From Cohaesibacter sp. (GTDB taxonomy: Bacteria; Pseudomonadota; Alphaproteobacteria; Rhizobiales; Cohaesibacteraceae), in NCBI GenBank assembly GCA_025210795.1, contig JAOAQZ010000016.1:62001-126000 (forward strand): DNA of 64,000 nt, in the 5' to 3' direction. A model generated the notes under the pieces. That model saw only the letters and a list, made by a program, of their open reading frames with translations. It had not been told where the DNA came from and did no database searches. This document shows positions 34,348-42,920 of the stretch, in pieces (within the stretch, counting starts at the first letter, position 1; every line of letters begins with the position of its first letter). The position numbers and the translations under genes are program-made.

Positions 34348-35851
34348 TGTCGTCTCCATTCTCTTCAAAGAAATATTTGAGCACCTGATCTTCGCTGATC
34401 TCATCAGCCGACAATTCAGCGGTGACATAGCCATGGGCCAGCACCAGAAGGCGGTGGGCCAGATGCATGACCTCGGGCAGATCAGAGGAGATAACCACCA
34501 CCGCCTTGCCTGCCTCGGCCAGATGTTTGATCAAAAGGTAAAGCGCTGTGCGCGTGCCCATATCAACGCCCACAGTAGGCTCGTCAAAAATGTAAAGGTC
34601 CACATCCTGACAGAAGCATTTGCCAAACAGCACCTTTTGCTGGTTGCCGCCCGAAAGCTGGGAAATCAGCTTGGAGCGGTAAGAGGGATGCAGCTCCACA
34701 TGTTCGGCAATGGCATTGCTTTTGGCCCGCACGGCCTTCCAGTTGATAGCCCCCAGCTTGCCAATGCCCGTGCCGCCCATCACAAGATTGAGCGCCAGAT
34801 TGTCCTCGGCACTTTTGGCAAGATCCAGCCCCTCATGCTTGCGATCGGGCGAGAGGTAATAAAGCCCGCGAGAGAGGAGATGGCGGGTTTCAAAGTCTGA
34901 AATATCCTCGCCGCGATAACGCACACTGCCATGATGGCGCGGAGCAAGACCCATAATGGTGCGGAAAAGACGGGATTTGCCCGACCCCACAAGTCCGGCC
35001 ACCCCCAGCACCTCGCCCCGGCGTACCTCAAAGCTGGAGCCGATCACGCCAGCCGCCCCCAGATTGTCGACCTTGAGCAACACCTCGCCCGGTTCGTAAG
35101 CAATAGTGGGGTAAATCTCGGTGATCGAGCGGCCCGTCATCATTTCAACCAGCTTGTCTTCGCTCGTTTCGTCCATGCGCACGGTGCCGATCTTGCCCCC
35201 GTCGCGCAAAACGGTGATGCGGTCGGCAATGCGGGCAAATTCCTGCATGCGGTGAGAGATATAAATGATGCCCACGCCGCGCGTTTTCAGACCTTCAAGA
35301 AAGTCAAAGAGATGATCCACTTCCTTATCAGTGAGCGAGGCGGTGGGTTCATCTAAAATAAGAACGGCAAGGTCCCCATGAAACGCCTTGGTGATTTCCA
35401 CCATTTGCTGCTGGGCGCGCGACAGGGTCGCCACGATGGCATCGGGGTCGATATCAAAGCCCAGTTCCTCAAACATAGCGCGGGAGCGCTCGCGCATCTG
35501 GCGATGATCAATGAAGGGGCCGCGGCGCGGCTCCCACCCCAAAAAGATATTTTGTGCAACGCTCAAAGTTGGAATGAGCGAGAATTCCTGAAAGACGGTA
35601 TAAATGCCGCACTCTTGCGCATCCGCCACGGTTTCAAAGCGCGCGGGGCCGGAGGGCAAACGGATTTCGCCACTGCTGGGGCTGTTGGCCCCTGCGAGCA
35701 TGGAGATCAGGGTTGATTTGCCCGCTCCATTTTCACCAAACAGAACATGCACCTCGCCCCGGCACAAATCAAAATCCACACCATCAAGGGCCAGAATTCC
35801 GGGATATTGCTTGGAAAGCCCATGGGTGGAGAGCAACAGATCTGTCTGCAT
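34325..35851 (-). CDS. ABC transporter ATP-binding protein, RbsA type
   Basis: A 508-residue double ATPase of the sugar-importer class. The N-terminal cassette has Walker A GENGAGKST and Walker B VLILDEPTAS. The C-terminal cassette has the degenerate nucleotide loop GLVGSGKSR, signature LSGGNQQKVLFGK and YIFDEPTVGVD. One strong and one degenerate site is normal for RbsA. It follows the TorT-like binding protein gene after a 96-nt gap with a strong stem-loop, and overlaps the permease gene. Confidence 0.92.
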   Translation of the reverse strand: MQTDLLLSTHGLSKQYPGILALDGVDFDLCRGEVHVLFGENGAGKSTLISMLAGANSPSSGEIRLPSGPARFETVADAQECGIYTVFQEFSLIPTLSVAQNIFLGWEPRRGPFIDHRQMRERSRAMFEELGFDIDPDAIVATLSRAQQQMVEITKAFHGDLAVLILDEPTASLTDKEVDHLFDFLEGLKTRGVGIIYISHRMQEFARIADRITVLRDGGKIGTVRMDETSEDKLVEMMTGRSITEIYPTIAYEPGEVLLKVDNLGAAGVIGSSFEVRRGEVLGVAGLVGSGKSRLFRTIMGLAPRHHGSVRYRGEDISDFETRHLLSRGLYYLSPDRKHEGLDLAKSAEDNLALNLVMGGTGIGKLGAINWKAVRAKSNAIAEHVELHPSYRSKLISQLSGGNQQKVLFGKCFCQDVDLYIFDEPTVGVDMGTRTALYLLIKHLAEAGKAVVVISSDLPEVMHLAHRLLVLAHGYVTAELSADEISEDQVLKYFFEENGDDNVDHTNS

Positions 35852-35874
35852 AATGCCTGTCCTTGTAAAGAGAC

Positions 35875-35903
35875 CCTTGCGGGCAGCTTATCTGCCCGCA
35901 AGG
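35875..35903 (-). promoter_or_regulatory. Perfect 12-bp stem-loop between binding-protein and ATPase genes
   Basis: CCTTGCGGGCAG and CTGCCCGCAAGG enclose a 5-nt loop. It is 45 nt downstream of the TorT-like gene stop and 24 nt before the ATPase start on the minus strand. No strong U run follows, so it is more likely a 3'-stabilising element or partial terminator that raises binding-protein over ATPase expression. Confidence 0.7.
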
Positions 35904-35947
35904 AAAGAGGTCTGGGACCAATCAAATCGGCTTATTTGCCTATTCGA

Positions 35948-37021
35948 CTATTGGACTGAGAAGACGGGCTTGAAGCCTTTTGGCGGCAAGATATTTTCGC
36001 GCGCGACAGAGCCGATATTGTCGCCATCCACCACAAAGATCTTTGGCCCCACATGCTTGGTCAGGTCCTTGCCTTCAAGAAGACGCACAGCCTGATCCAT
36101 CGCCACACGGCCCTGAATGACCATGCTGTCAGCAGGAGCTGCCATGACAAAGCCGCGCTGGATGCCGGTATAGATGCCCGGTGTCATGTAAAAGGCGAGA
36201 AGATCGACCTTACCCTTAAGGCCGCGTTCGCGAATAAGGCCTTGCGCCGCTTCTGCGGTAACCGCAGTGCCCGCCACATAGCGCACATCCGGCGTTGCCT
36301 GCAGCACATCTTCAACCAGTTTGAGCTGGGTTTCCTTGCCCGTATCACCAAAGCGCGGCTCTAGGATTTCAAGCGCCGAGCCTTTCACCGCTTCCATGAA
36401 ACCGGCATGCGCGGCCTCTACCCAGCCAGCGCCCGCCGGTCCGGGGAACCAGCCAACCTTGACTTTTTCCGACCCTGCGGGATGCTTTTTGGCGAGATAT
36501 GCACCGGTCTCATAGCCCATGGTGCGGAAGGAAACGAGGGATTTGGCCGAAATATCGCTGGAAGAGACGCCATTGACCAGATCTATCACCGGCACGCCTT
36601 TGCCTGCAATCTCGCCAATCACATTATTAAGCCCGTCAAAGGAGATCGCCCCGATCACCACAGCATTGGCCCCGCCAGAGACACAATCCTCAAGCTGGCT
36701 GATCTGCTTGGACAATTCGGTATAACCGCCCGCTTCCACAAGGTTCATTTTCACCCCTAGGCGGGCGGCTTCATCAGACACGCCATAATTGACCCCCAGC
36801 CAGTAGGCATCTTTCATATGGGGGAAGGAAACGCAGATATTCCAAGGCTTTTCTGCCTTCTCTAGGGGAGAGTAAGTCACGGCCTTAACCGCCCCGTCCT
36901 TGGCAAAAGCCGGAGTGACTTCCTGCGCGTCATAGGGGAACCAGGCATCTGCGGCCAGGCTGGCAGAAGGCACAGCAAGACCGATTGCAGCTGCAAGAGC
37001 AGCCGACATTGCATATTTCAT
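35948..37021 (-). CDS. TorT-like periplasmic substrate-binding protein
   Basis: A 357-residue exported protein. The signal peptide is about residues 1-24 (AALAAAIGLAVPSASLAADA). The next region, with ICVSFPHMKDAYWLGVNYGV, resembles TorT, the periplasmic TMAO-binding partner of the TorS kinase. TorT belongs to the type I (ribose-binding) fold, so serving an RbsA/RbsC transporter is structurally reasonable. Start at ATG 37019-37021 with GAGGAT upstream. It lies after pxpC and before the ATPase gene. The ligand is unknown: 5-oxoproline or another lactam fits the operon better than TMAO. Confidence 0.85.
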   Translation of the reverse strand: MKYAMSAALAAAIGLAVPSASLAADAWFPYDAQEVTPAFAKDGAVKAVTYSPLEKAEKPWNICVSFPHMKDAYWLGVNYGVSDEAARLGVKMNLVEAGGYTELSKQISQLEDCVSGGANAVVIGAISFDGLNNVIGEIAGKGVPVIDLVNGVSSSDISAKSLVSFRTMGYETGAYLAKKHPAGSEKVKVGWFPGPAGAGWVEAAHAGFMEAVKGSALEILEPRFGDTGKETQLKLVEDVLQATPDVRYVAGTAVTAEAAQGLIRERGLKGKVDLLAFYMTPGIYTGIQRGFVMAAPADSMVIQGRVAMDQAVRLLEGKDLTKHVGPKIFVVDGDNIGSVARENILPPKGFKPVFSVQ

Positions 37022-37047
37022 CACATTATCCTCTGTCAGTTGATTGC

Positions 37048-37112
37048 CGGGGCACGGAGGGTGGGCCCGTGCCCCGCTTCTTGCTCTTTTCGCAGCGAAC
37101 CGCAAAAAGAGC
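37048..37112 (-). promoter_or_regulatory. Two hairpins in the leader of the TorT-like gene
   Basis: Reading leftwards from pxpC, the RNA first forms GCTCTTTTTGC/GC(G)AAAAGAGC (37083-37112, one mismatch), then CGGGGCACG/CGTGCCCCG (37048-37076, perfect). The second ends 27 nt before the start codon. On the plus strand the first hairpin is followed by a T-rich run, so it may instead be a terminator for opposite-strand transcription. The 200-nt spacer otherwise has no gene. Confidence 0.5.
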
Positions 37113-37222
37113 TTTTCTTTTCTATGGCCTTTCCTTGCCGGTCTTTATGTGAGTGGCAAGGTGGCTCTGGTTTGATCATGCTTTCTGCTGGCAAGGGCCG
37201 GATTTTGGCCCCGCCATAGGGC

Positions 37223-38203
37223 CTAGCCCCTGAGCATGTTGCGAATAATATCGAGCATTCCCTCCCGGTCTGCTCTTGCTTTTAAGGCCTCCTCCATATC
37301 GACCTTGACGAATTTAACCGGCGTATGGGGCTGCAATTGCCCGATCAGATCCATATCCGCCGAGATGATGGCCCCAAGGGTGAAATAGCCCCCGCCTGAT
37401 ACTGCATCACGGTGCAGGACAATCGGCTCGGTGCCGCCGGGCACCTGAATGGAGCCGTAGGAATAGCAGCCATCAACAATGTTGGAGGGGTCAGCGCCCG
37501 CGCCAAAGGGTTGTTGGCGCTCAACAAATTGGAGCGGCCTGCCGCCCTTGAAGCGATAGCCCATGCGGTCCGCTTCCGGTGCCACGGCCCATTCATCGGC
37601 AAAGAAGGCCTCGCCGCTTTCTTGGGTGAGGCGATGCCAGTAAAGGCCCGGCAAAACCCGCAATTGCGCCGGATTATCCGGCCCGCGCCGCAGCTCTTGC
37701 GGCACAGTGCGGGCGGCAAGATCGGAAATATCCGCTCCTTCACCCACGGGCACCAGATCCCCTGCCATCAAGGCACGGCCTTCCAGCCCGCCCAAGGCCC
37801 CGATGGGATAGGTCGAGCGACTGCCAAGGGCGGGCGGGGTATCGATGCCGCCGCTCACCGCGATATAGATGCGTGCACCGGATTTAAGAAAGTCAAAGCT
37901 GAGCACCTGCCCCGCTTTGGCGGAAAAAGCTGTCCAGCCGGGCTGTAATTCCCCATCCAGCCGGATGGGCATGTCAGCACCGGTCACCGCCAAGGTGACA
38001 TCGCTGGTAATCTCGATTTGCGGGCCCATAAAGACCGCTTCCAGACCGGCGGCCCCTTCCTCATTGCCCACCAGCATATTGGCCGTGCGCATGGCAAAAC
38101 GGTCCATCGCGCCGCCCAAAGGAATGCCCAGATGAAAATAGCCCGGACGGCCCAGATCCTGAATTGAGGTGGCAAGGCCGGGTTGAATGATCTTAAGCGC
38201 CAT
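37223..38203 (-). CDS. pxpC: 5-oxoprolinase subunit C / biotin-dependent carboxyltransferase family
   Basis: A 326-residue PxpC/KipA protein. The N-terminus has IQPGLATSIQDLGRPGYFHLGIPLGG, of which the SIQDLGRPGY block is the family signature, and TGADMPIRLDG follows. It is homologous to the urea-amidolyase/carboxyltransferase-type half. PxpA, PxpB and PxpC together form ATP-dependent 5-oxoprolinase, which converts 5-oxoproline to glutamate. It overlaps the pxpB gene by 11 nt. The presence of biotin carboxylase and carrier genes in the same operon leaves open a carboxylation-type reaction on another lactam. Confidence 0.88.
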   Translation of the reverse strand: MALKIIQPGLATSIQDLGRPGYFHLGIPLGGAMDRFAMRTANMLVGNEEGAAGLEAVFMGPQIEITSDVTLAVTGADMPIRLDGELQPGWTAFSAKAGQVLSFDFLKSGARIYIAVSGGIDTPPALGSRSTYPIGALGGLEGRALMAGDLVPVGEGADISDLAARTVPQELRRGPDNPAQLRVLPGLYWHRLTQESGEAFFADEWAVAPEADRMGYRFKGGRPLQFVERQQPFGAGADPSNIVDGCYSYGSIQVPGGTEPIVLHRDAVSGGGYFTLGAIISADMDLIGQLQPHTPVKFVKVDMEEALKARADREGMLDIIRNMLRG

Positions 38204-39068
38204 TGAGAGCCTCCATCAATTTAGCATTGGTGCCGCGCATATCGGCATTAAAGTCATCGAGATCGAAGGTGACCTCGGCCATGCGGGGCTGATAGGTACC
38301 CGCTTCAACCTCGGCGACGATCCGGTCATACTCCTTGCGATCAATCGGCTTCCATTTGACAATGTCGCCGGGGCGGAAAAAGACCATGAAATCCTTGAGG
38401 TAAGAGACCGATTGCTCGGGATCATAAATGGGCATCGGGGTGATGCCGAACATCTGGTAGCCCCCTGCGCCCCGCACCGAATAGATGCAGGAGAAGCAGC
38501 CGCCATAGCCCACGGTCAGCTTTGGAGTATCGGTGCGAGGGCTGAGATATTTGGGCACCTGCAACTGTTTTTCGCGCTCAACCAGCTGGTAAAGAAATGG
38601 CAGCCCCGCCACGAACCCCACCATGGAGACAAACCATGGCTGGGAATGATGGGCCTCGATAAAGGCTTCAGCATTGTCATAGCCATTGATACGCGCAGCA
38701 TAATCAAGATCGGTGCCGGAGGGGTCCTGATGGCGCTCGCGAAAGCGCATCAAGGTCTCGTGGGTCCATGGATCCTGATAGTAGACGGGGATTTCGATAA
38801 TCCGCGTTGAAAGGCGCTTTTCCGCTTCTTCCGCCTTATGCTCCAGTTCCTTGATCTTTGCCAGCATCACATCCGGTGCCGTCACGTCGGGGTCAAAGCG
38901 CACCTGAAAGGAGGCATTGGCCGGGCAGATCTCGGTAACGCCAGCAATATTGGCCTCGCGCACCGCATTGCTCATGGACAGACTTTTGAAAAAGGCATCC
39001 AGAGACATCTCTTCGTCCATTTCGACATAGATATGCTCATCGCCCCCATAGGTATATCTTGTTTTCAC
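38193..39068 (-). CDS. pxpB: 5-oxoprolinase subunit B (KipI-like)
   Basis: A 291-residue PxpB/KipI (allophanate-hydrolase subunit 1) protein. Characteristic blocks are RIIEIPVYYQDPW and GFVAGLPFLYQL, and CFSCIYSVRGAGGYQMFG near residue 220. It is longer than many PxpB proteins (about 220) because of an N-terminal extension. It overlaps pxpC and starts 37 nt after the biotin carboxylase gene. It would form the catalytic complex with PxpC. Confidence 0.88.
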   Translation of the reverse strand: MKTRYTYGGDEHIYVEMDEEMSLDAFFKSLSMSNAVREANIAGVTEICPANASFQVRFDPDVTAPDVMLAKIKELEHKAEEAEKRLSTRIIEIPVYYQDPWTHETLMRFRERHQDPSGTDLDYAARINGYDNAEAFIEAHHSQPWFVSMVGFVAGLPFLYQLVEREKQLQVPKYLSPRTDTPKLTVGYGGCFSCIYSVRGAGGYQMFGITPMPIYDPEQSVSYLKDFMVFFRPGDIVKWKPIDRKEYDRIVAEVEAGTYQPRMAEVTFDLDDFNADMRGTNAKLMEALNGA

Positions 39069-39105
39069 AATGCTCCTCCCTGTCCTTAATCCTGTCTTGT
39101 CGCGC

Positions 39106-40497
39106 TTATTGGGTTTGGCTCAGCTTGCCTGCATCCAGCCATGGCTCCAGCCACTGGGTATGGAAGCGGCCCGCCTTGACATCTTCATCCTGTGCCAGTG
39201 CCAGATGCAGCGGGCTGGTGGTTTTCAGCCCTTCAATCTCAAGACCGCCCAGGGCCTCTTCCAGCTTTTGAATGGCAGCGAGGCGGCTGTCCGCATGGAC
39301 AATCAGCTTGCCGATGAGCGAGTCATAAAAGGGCGGGATCTGATAGCCCTCATAAAGGAAATGATCAAAGCGGATGCCTTCCCCTTGCGGGATGGAAAGG
39401 CCGGTGACCTTGCCGGGAAACGGCATGAATTGCATCATGGGATCTTCGGCATTGATCCGCACCTCAATGGCATGGCCATGGCGGCGGATCTCGTCTTGGC
39501 TGATGCTCAAAGGCGCCCCGCCGCAGACCGAAATCATTTCCGCCACCAGATCAATCCCCGTCAGCATTTCCGAGACCGGATGCTCGACCTGAATGCGGGT
39601 ATTCATCTCGATGAAATAAAAGGCTTCGCTTGCATCATCATAAAGATATTCAAGGGTCCCAGCCCCGCGATAAGCAACGGCGCGGGCCAAATCCACGGCG
39701 CTCTGGCACAGATGGTCACGAACGGCATCGCTTAGCGTTGCAGCACCCGCTTCCTCCCACACTTTCTGCCGCCGCCGCTGAAGCGAGCATTCGCGCTCAT
39801 AGCAATGGACCACCGACTCCCCGTCGCCCAAAATCTGCACTTCGATATGGCGGGCATTGCGGATGACCTTTTCCATATAAAGCGAGCCATCGCCAAAGGC
39901 GGCTTGCGCTTCGCTCTGGGCCTGAGGGGCCAACAGGCGCAACTCGTCGTCATTCTCGGCAATGCGAATGCCGCGACCGCCACCGCCAGCGGCAGCCTTG
40001 ATCATGACCGGATAGCCAATGGCGCGGGCCTGCTCTAGCGTGTCATCAATATGGGCAAGGGAGCCGACGGAGCCGGGCACCACCGGCACACCGGCAGCAA
40101 TGGCAGCCTCGCGAGCGGCAATCTTGTTGCCCATGCGCTCGATCACATCACCAGACGGGCCGACAAAGCGCATACCTGCCGCCTCAACCGCGCGGGCAAA
40201 ATCGGGGCTTTCAGCCAAAAAGCCATAGCCGGGATGCACCGCATCTGCGCCTGCTTCTTTTGCCAGCGCCACAAGCTTGTCCCCGTCCAGATAGGATTGG
40301 GCGGCCTGGGCCGGGCCAACACAGACGGCCTCATCGGCCAACCGCACGGCCAGCATGTCTGCATCGGCTTCGGAATAGGCCTGAATGCTGGTAATGCCCA
40401 GCTTCTTGGCCGCTTTGCAAATGCGCACGGCAATCTCGCCACGATTGGCGATAAAAAGCCGCTTGATCATTTGACTGTCTGTCTTTGCGTTACTCAT
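39106..40497 (-). CDS. accC: Biotin carboxylase (AccC type)
   Basis: A 463-residue biotin carboxylase, close to AccC length (about 450). It has the N-terminal KRLFIANRGEIAVRICKAAKK, the ATP-grasp loop MIKAAAGGGGRGIR, and the catalytic ERECSLQRRRQKVWEEAG and EMNTRIQVEHPVSE blocks. It starts 3 nt after the stop of the carrier-protein gene. As it lies inside a pxp operon and not beside accB of fatty-acid synthesis, it is likely specific to the lactam pathway. The short N-terminal extension before IKRLFIANRGE could be removed by a start at 40470. Confidence 0.92.
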   Translation of the reverse strand: MSNAKTDSQMIKRLFIANRGEIAVRICKAAKKLGITSIQAYSEADADMLAVRLADEAVCVGPAQAAQSYLDGDKLVALAKEAGADAVHPGYGFLAESPDFARAVEAAGMRFVGPSGDVIERMGNKIAAREAAIAAGVPVVPGSVGSLAHIDDTLEQARAIGYPVMIKAAAGGGGRGIRIAENDDELRLLAPQAQSEAQAAFGDGSLYMEKVIRNARHIEVQILGDGESVVHCYERECSLQRRRQKVWEEAGAATLSDAVRDHLCQSAVDLARAVAYRGAGTLEYLYDDASEAFYFIEMNTRIQVEHPVSEMLTGIDLVAEMISVCGGAPLSISQDEIRRHGHAIEVRINAEDPMMQFMPFPGKVTGLSIPQGEGIRFDHFLYEGYQIPPFYDSLIGKLIVHADSRLAAIQKLEEALGGLEIEGLKTTSPLHLALAQDEDVKAGRFHTQWLEPWLDAGKLSQTQ

Positions 40498-40500
40498 TGC

Positions 40501-40737
40501 TCAGCCCGCCAGTTCCGCCAGCGCGTCACCCGCCTGCACCGGCGTGGCATCGGCCACCTGATAGGCCTTAAAGGTGCCGGCCTGATCTGCCTTGACCTCA
40601 ATGAAGGTTTTCATCACTTCCACCAGCCCGATGACATCACCAATCGCCACCGCATCCCCTTCGGATTTGAAGGCGGAGGCCTCGGGTGAGGGCTTGTGAT
40701 AGAAAGTGCCGGGAAGTGGAGATTGAAGAACGGCCAT
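40501..40737 (-). CDS. Biotin carboxyl carrier protein, 78 aa
   Basis: A 78-residue stand-alone biotinyl/lipoyl domain with no N-terminal linker. The biotinylation site reads VEVMKTFIEV, so the usual EAMKM is changed to EVMKT but the Lys is kept. The variant is typical of carriers encoded with LamB/YcsF-type operons as far as I recall. It lies between pxpA (11 nt upstream) and accC. It should carry CO2 between the AccC-type enzyme and the PxpB/PxpC pair. Confidence 0.9.
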   Translation of the reverse strand: MAVLQSPLPGTFYHKPSPEASAFKSEGDAVAIGDVIGLVEVMKTFIEVKADQAGTFKAYQVADATPVQAGDALAELAG

Positions 40738-40748
40738 GAGAAACTCCC

Positions 40749-41531
40749 TTAAAGATTTTGTTCAACCACGGCAGCAGCCGGAACAATGCGAATGTCATTA
40801 TCAAGCAGGGCCTGACGCACAGCCCTGCCAATATCCAGCGCGCCCGGTGTGTCGGAATGAAAGCAGACGGATTCAAATTCGATATCGATATCTTCGCCGC
40901 TCACCGTGCGCACCTTGCCCTCTTTGCAGGCCCGCACGCATTTTTGCGCAACCTCATGGGGGTCAAGCTGCTGCACCTTGCGCTTGAAAACGATGCTACC
41001 GCTTTGGTCATAATCGCGATCTGCGTAAAATTCGCGCACGACGGGCTGACCGGCAGCCTTGGCGATATCGTAAGTCTTGGACATGCCCATACAGAAGAGA
41101 AGGGCATCGGGGCAGGTGGCGCGCAGCATATCAATCAGATGCACCGACAATTCCTCATTCTCGGCCGCTTCCATATAAAGCGCCCCATGCGGTTTGACAT
41201 GTTGCAGCGGCAATCCGTGACGACGTCCAAACTCGCGCAAAGCCCCCACCTGATAGACAATGTCATTGACCAGCTCGTCAGGCTTGTTCTGGATATACCG
41301 CCGGCCAAAGCCCTGAAGATCACGATAGCCGGGATGGGCCCCGAGCCCCACGCCATAGGCCTTTGCTAATTGCACCACGCGATCCATCGAATTGGGATCG
41401 CCTGCATGAAAGCCCGTTGCGATATTGGCCGAGCTGATCACCGCCATGATGTCTTCATCGGCGGCCTCGCCCAGTGACCAATGGCCAAAGCCTTCTCCCA
41501 TATCGCAATTTAGATCGATTTTATCGCGCAT
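40749..41531 (-). CDS. pxpA: 5-oxoprolinase subunit A (LamB/YcsF family)
   Basis: A 260-residue LamB/YcsF protein of normal length. The N-terminus [14 protein letters not shown] is the family signature, with [14 protein letters not shown] and [13 protein letters not shown] following. PxpA is the subunit needed with PxpB/PxpC for 5-oxoprolinase. It is the first gene of the leftward operon and is divergent from a LysR gene across 331 bp. That gap contains a 20-bp direct repeat and no other gene. Confidence 0.92.
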   Translation of the reverse strand: MRDKIDLNCDMGEGFGHWSLGEAADEDIMAVISSANIATGFHAGDPNSMDRVVQLAKAYGVGLGAHPGYRDLQGFGRRYIQNKPDELVNDIVYQVGALREFGRRHGLPLQHVKPHGALYMEAAENEELSVHLIDMLRATCPDALLFCMGMSKTYDIAKAAGQPVVREFYADRDYDQSGSIVFKRKVQQLDPHEVAQKCVRACKEGKVRTVSGEDIDIEFESVCFHSDTPGALDIGRAVRQALLDNDIRIVPAAAVVEQNL

Positions 41532-41625
41532 CTGGACCTTCCTGTTGACCTGCCTGTTTCCTCGTTGTGAGACCCAGCATGCGCAGAAAGAAAGGCTTTG
41601 TAAAATTCAAATTTCAATCAATATA

Positions 41626-41740
41626 TTATCTGTTTTTTCGATAATACTGAAAAATTTGCTGCCTGAAATTTTACGAAATGACAGAAATTCGCCAGATATC
41701 AGATATATGCAAATTTCCTGTTATTGGTTTTTTCGATATT
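41626..41740. promoter_or_regulatory. 20-bp direct repeat in the pxpA-lysR intergenic region
   Basis: TTATCTGTTTTTTCGATAAT (41626-41645) and TTATTGGTTTTTTCGATATT (41721-41740) agree at 17 of 20 positions and are 95 bp apart, start to start. The first copy contains a perfect ATTATC-N9-GATAAT dyad, which fits a LysR box. These are candidate binding sites for the LysR protein encoded just to the right. Confidence 0.6.
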
Positions 41741-41862
41741 CTATGTTTTAATTTATGCAATTTCCAAATGCCGGAAAGTTTGCTCTACTCTTTTTGATCA
41801 CCCGCGTGATCCCCTCTCACTCCTTATTGCTCATTGCAAAATCGGGAAGGCTTGGCCCTCTT

Positions 41863-42783
41863 ATGAATTTACGGCATCTGAAATATTTTGTTGCAACAGC
41901 CGAGACCGGTCAGGTCAGCCGGGCGGCGGCTGTAATGTCCATTTCCCAGTCTTCGGTCACCAGCGCCATTCGCGAGCTGGAGGCAATTGTCGGCACGGAT
42001 CTGTTCATCCGCTCGGCCCATGGCATGGATCTGACCGATGCGGGGCGGGAATTTCTCACCTCCTGTCAGGAGATTTTGCAAAAGGTGGAAGATGCCACCC
42101 ATATCACCCATCGCAGCGCCAGCGTGTCGGGTTCTATTTCTCTGGCGGCCAGTTATACGGTTCTGGGCTATTTCCTGCCCTATCATCTGGACCGGCTGGC
42201 CCATCTCCATCCCGATCTTGAGATCAAGCTTTATGAACTTAACCGCGAGAGCATTGAAGAGGGGCTGCTGGCCAATCGCTTTGATATGGCGGTGATGCTG
42301 ACCTCCAACCTCATCCATCCTGATTTGAAAGCCGAGACCCTGCTGCGCTCGGCCCGCCGCCTGTGGGTGCCCAATGGCCATCCCTTCTCGCATCAGCACA
42401 AGGTGCCCTTTCGCGATATCGCAAAGGAAGATTATATCATGCTGACCATTGATGAGGCCGCCCATACAACCATGAAATATTGGGCGCTCACCGATTATGA
42501 ACCCAATGTCAAATTGCGCACCTCATCGGTCGAGGCCGTGCGCTCGATGATTGCCAATGGCCGGGGCATCACCATCCTGTCCGATATGGTCTATCGCCCA
42601 TGGTCCCTTGAAGGAAAGCGCATCACCACGGTTCAATGCGATATGGAACCGCCCACCATGGATGCAGGCCTTGCATGGAAACAAGGCAAGGATTTCTCCC
42701 CCGCCCTGCAGGCGCTTTACAGCTATTTCCAGCAGGTTTTCGTTACCCCGCAAAACAATCTGGTGGCCCCCACGCGCTCTTAA
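41863..42783 (+). CDS. LysR-family regulator of the pxp operon
   Basis: A 306-residue LysR-type regulator. The N-terminus MNLRHLKYFVATAETGQVS leads into a winged helix with AAAVMSISQSSVTSAIRELE. The effector domain follows. Of several in-frame starts I chose ATG 41863, which gives the normal LysR N-terminus; a 36-residue extension would be unusual and AT-rich. It is divergent from pxpA and most likely controls the pxp-transport operon. The gene ends before a terminator at 42821-42850. Confidence 0.9.
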   Translation: MNLRHLKYFVATAETGQVSRAAAVMSISQSSVTSAIRELEAIVGTDLFIRSAHGMDLTDAGREFLTSCQEILQKVEDATHITHRSASVSGSISLAASYTVLGYFLPYHLDRLAHLHPDLEIKLYELNRESIEEGLLANRFDMAVMLTSNLIHPDLKAETLLRSARRLWVPNGHPFSHQHKVPFRDIAKEDYIMLTIDEAAHTTMKYWALTDYEPNVKLRTSSVEAVRSMIANGRGITILSDMVYRPWSLEGKRITTVQCDMEPPTMDAGLAWKQGKDFSPALQALYSYFQQVFVTPQNNLVAPTRS

Positions 42784-42820
42784 GGAGCCAAAATAAAAAC
42801 TGATAGCAAGCACAATGCCA

Positions 42821-42850
42821 AAAGGCCGCCCTTTATAAAGGACGGCCTTT
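42821..42850. terminator. Bidirectional stem-loop between lysR and gabD genes
   Basis: AAAGGCCG and CGGCCTTT with inner CCTT/AAGG form a long stem with one mismatch between the convergent genes. The arms end in A and T runs, so it can serve both strands. Confidence 0.75.
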
Positions 42851-42920
42851 CTCTTGATGCTGATTTTTGGAGCCGGTTTTGGGGGACTGGTTTGAATAAA
42901 TCCAGCCTATTCAATCTCGC

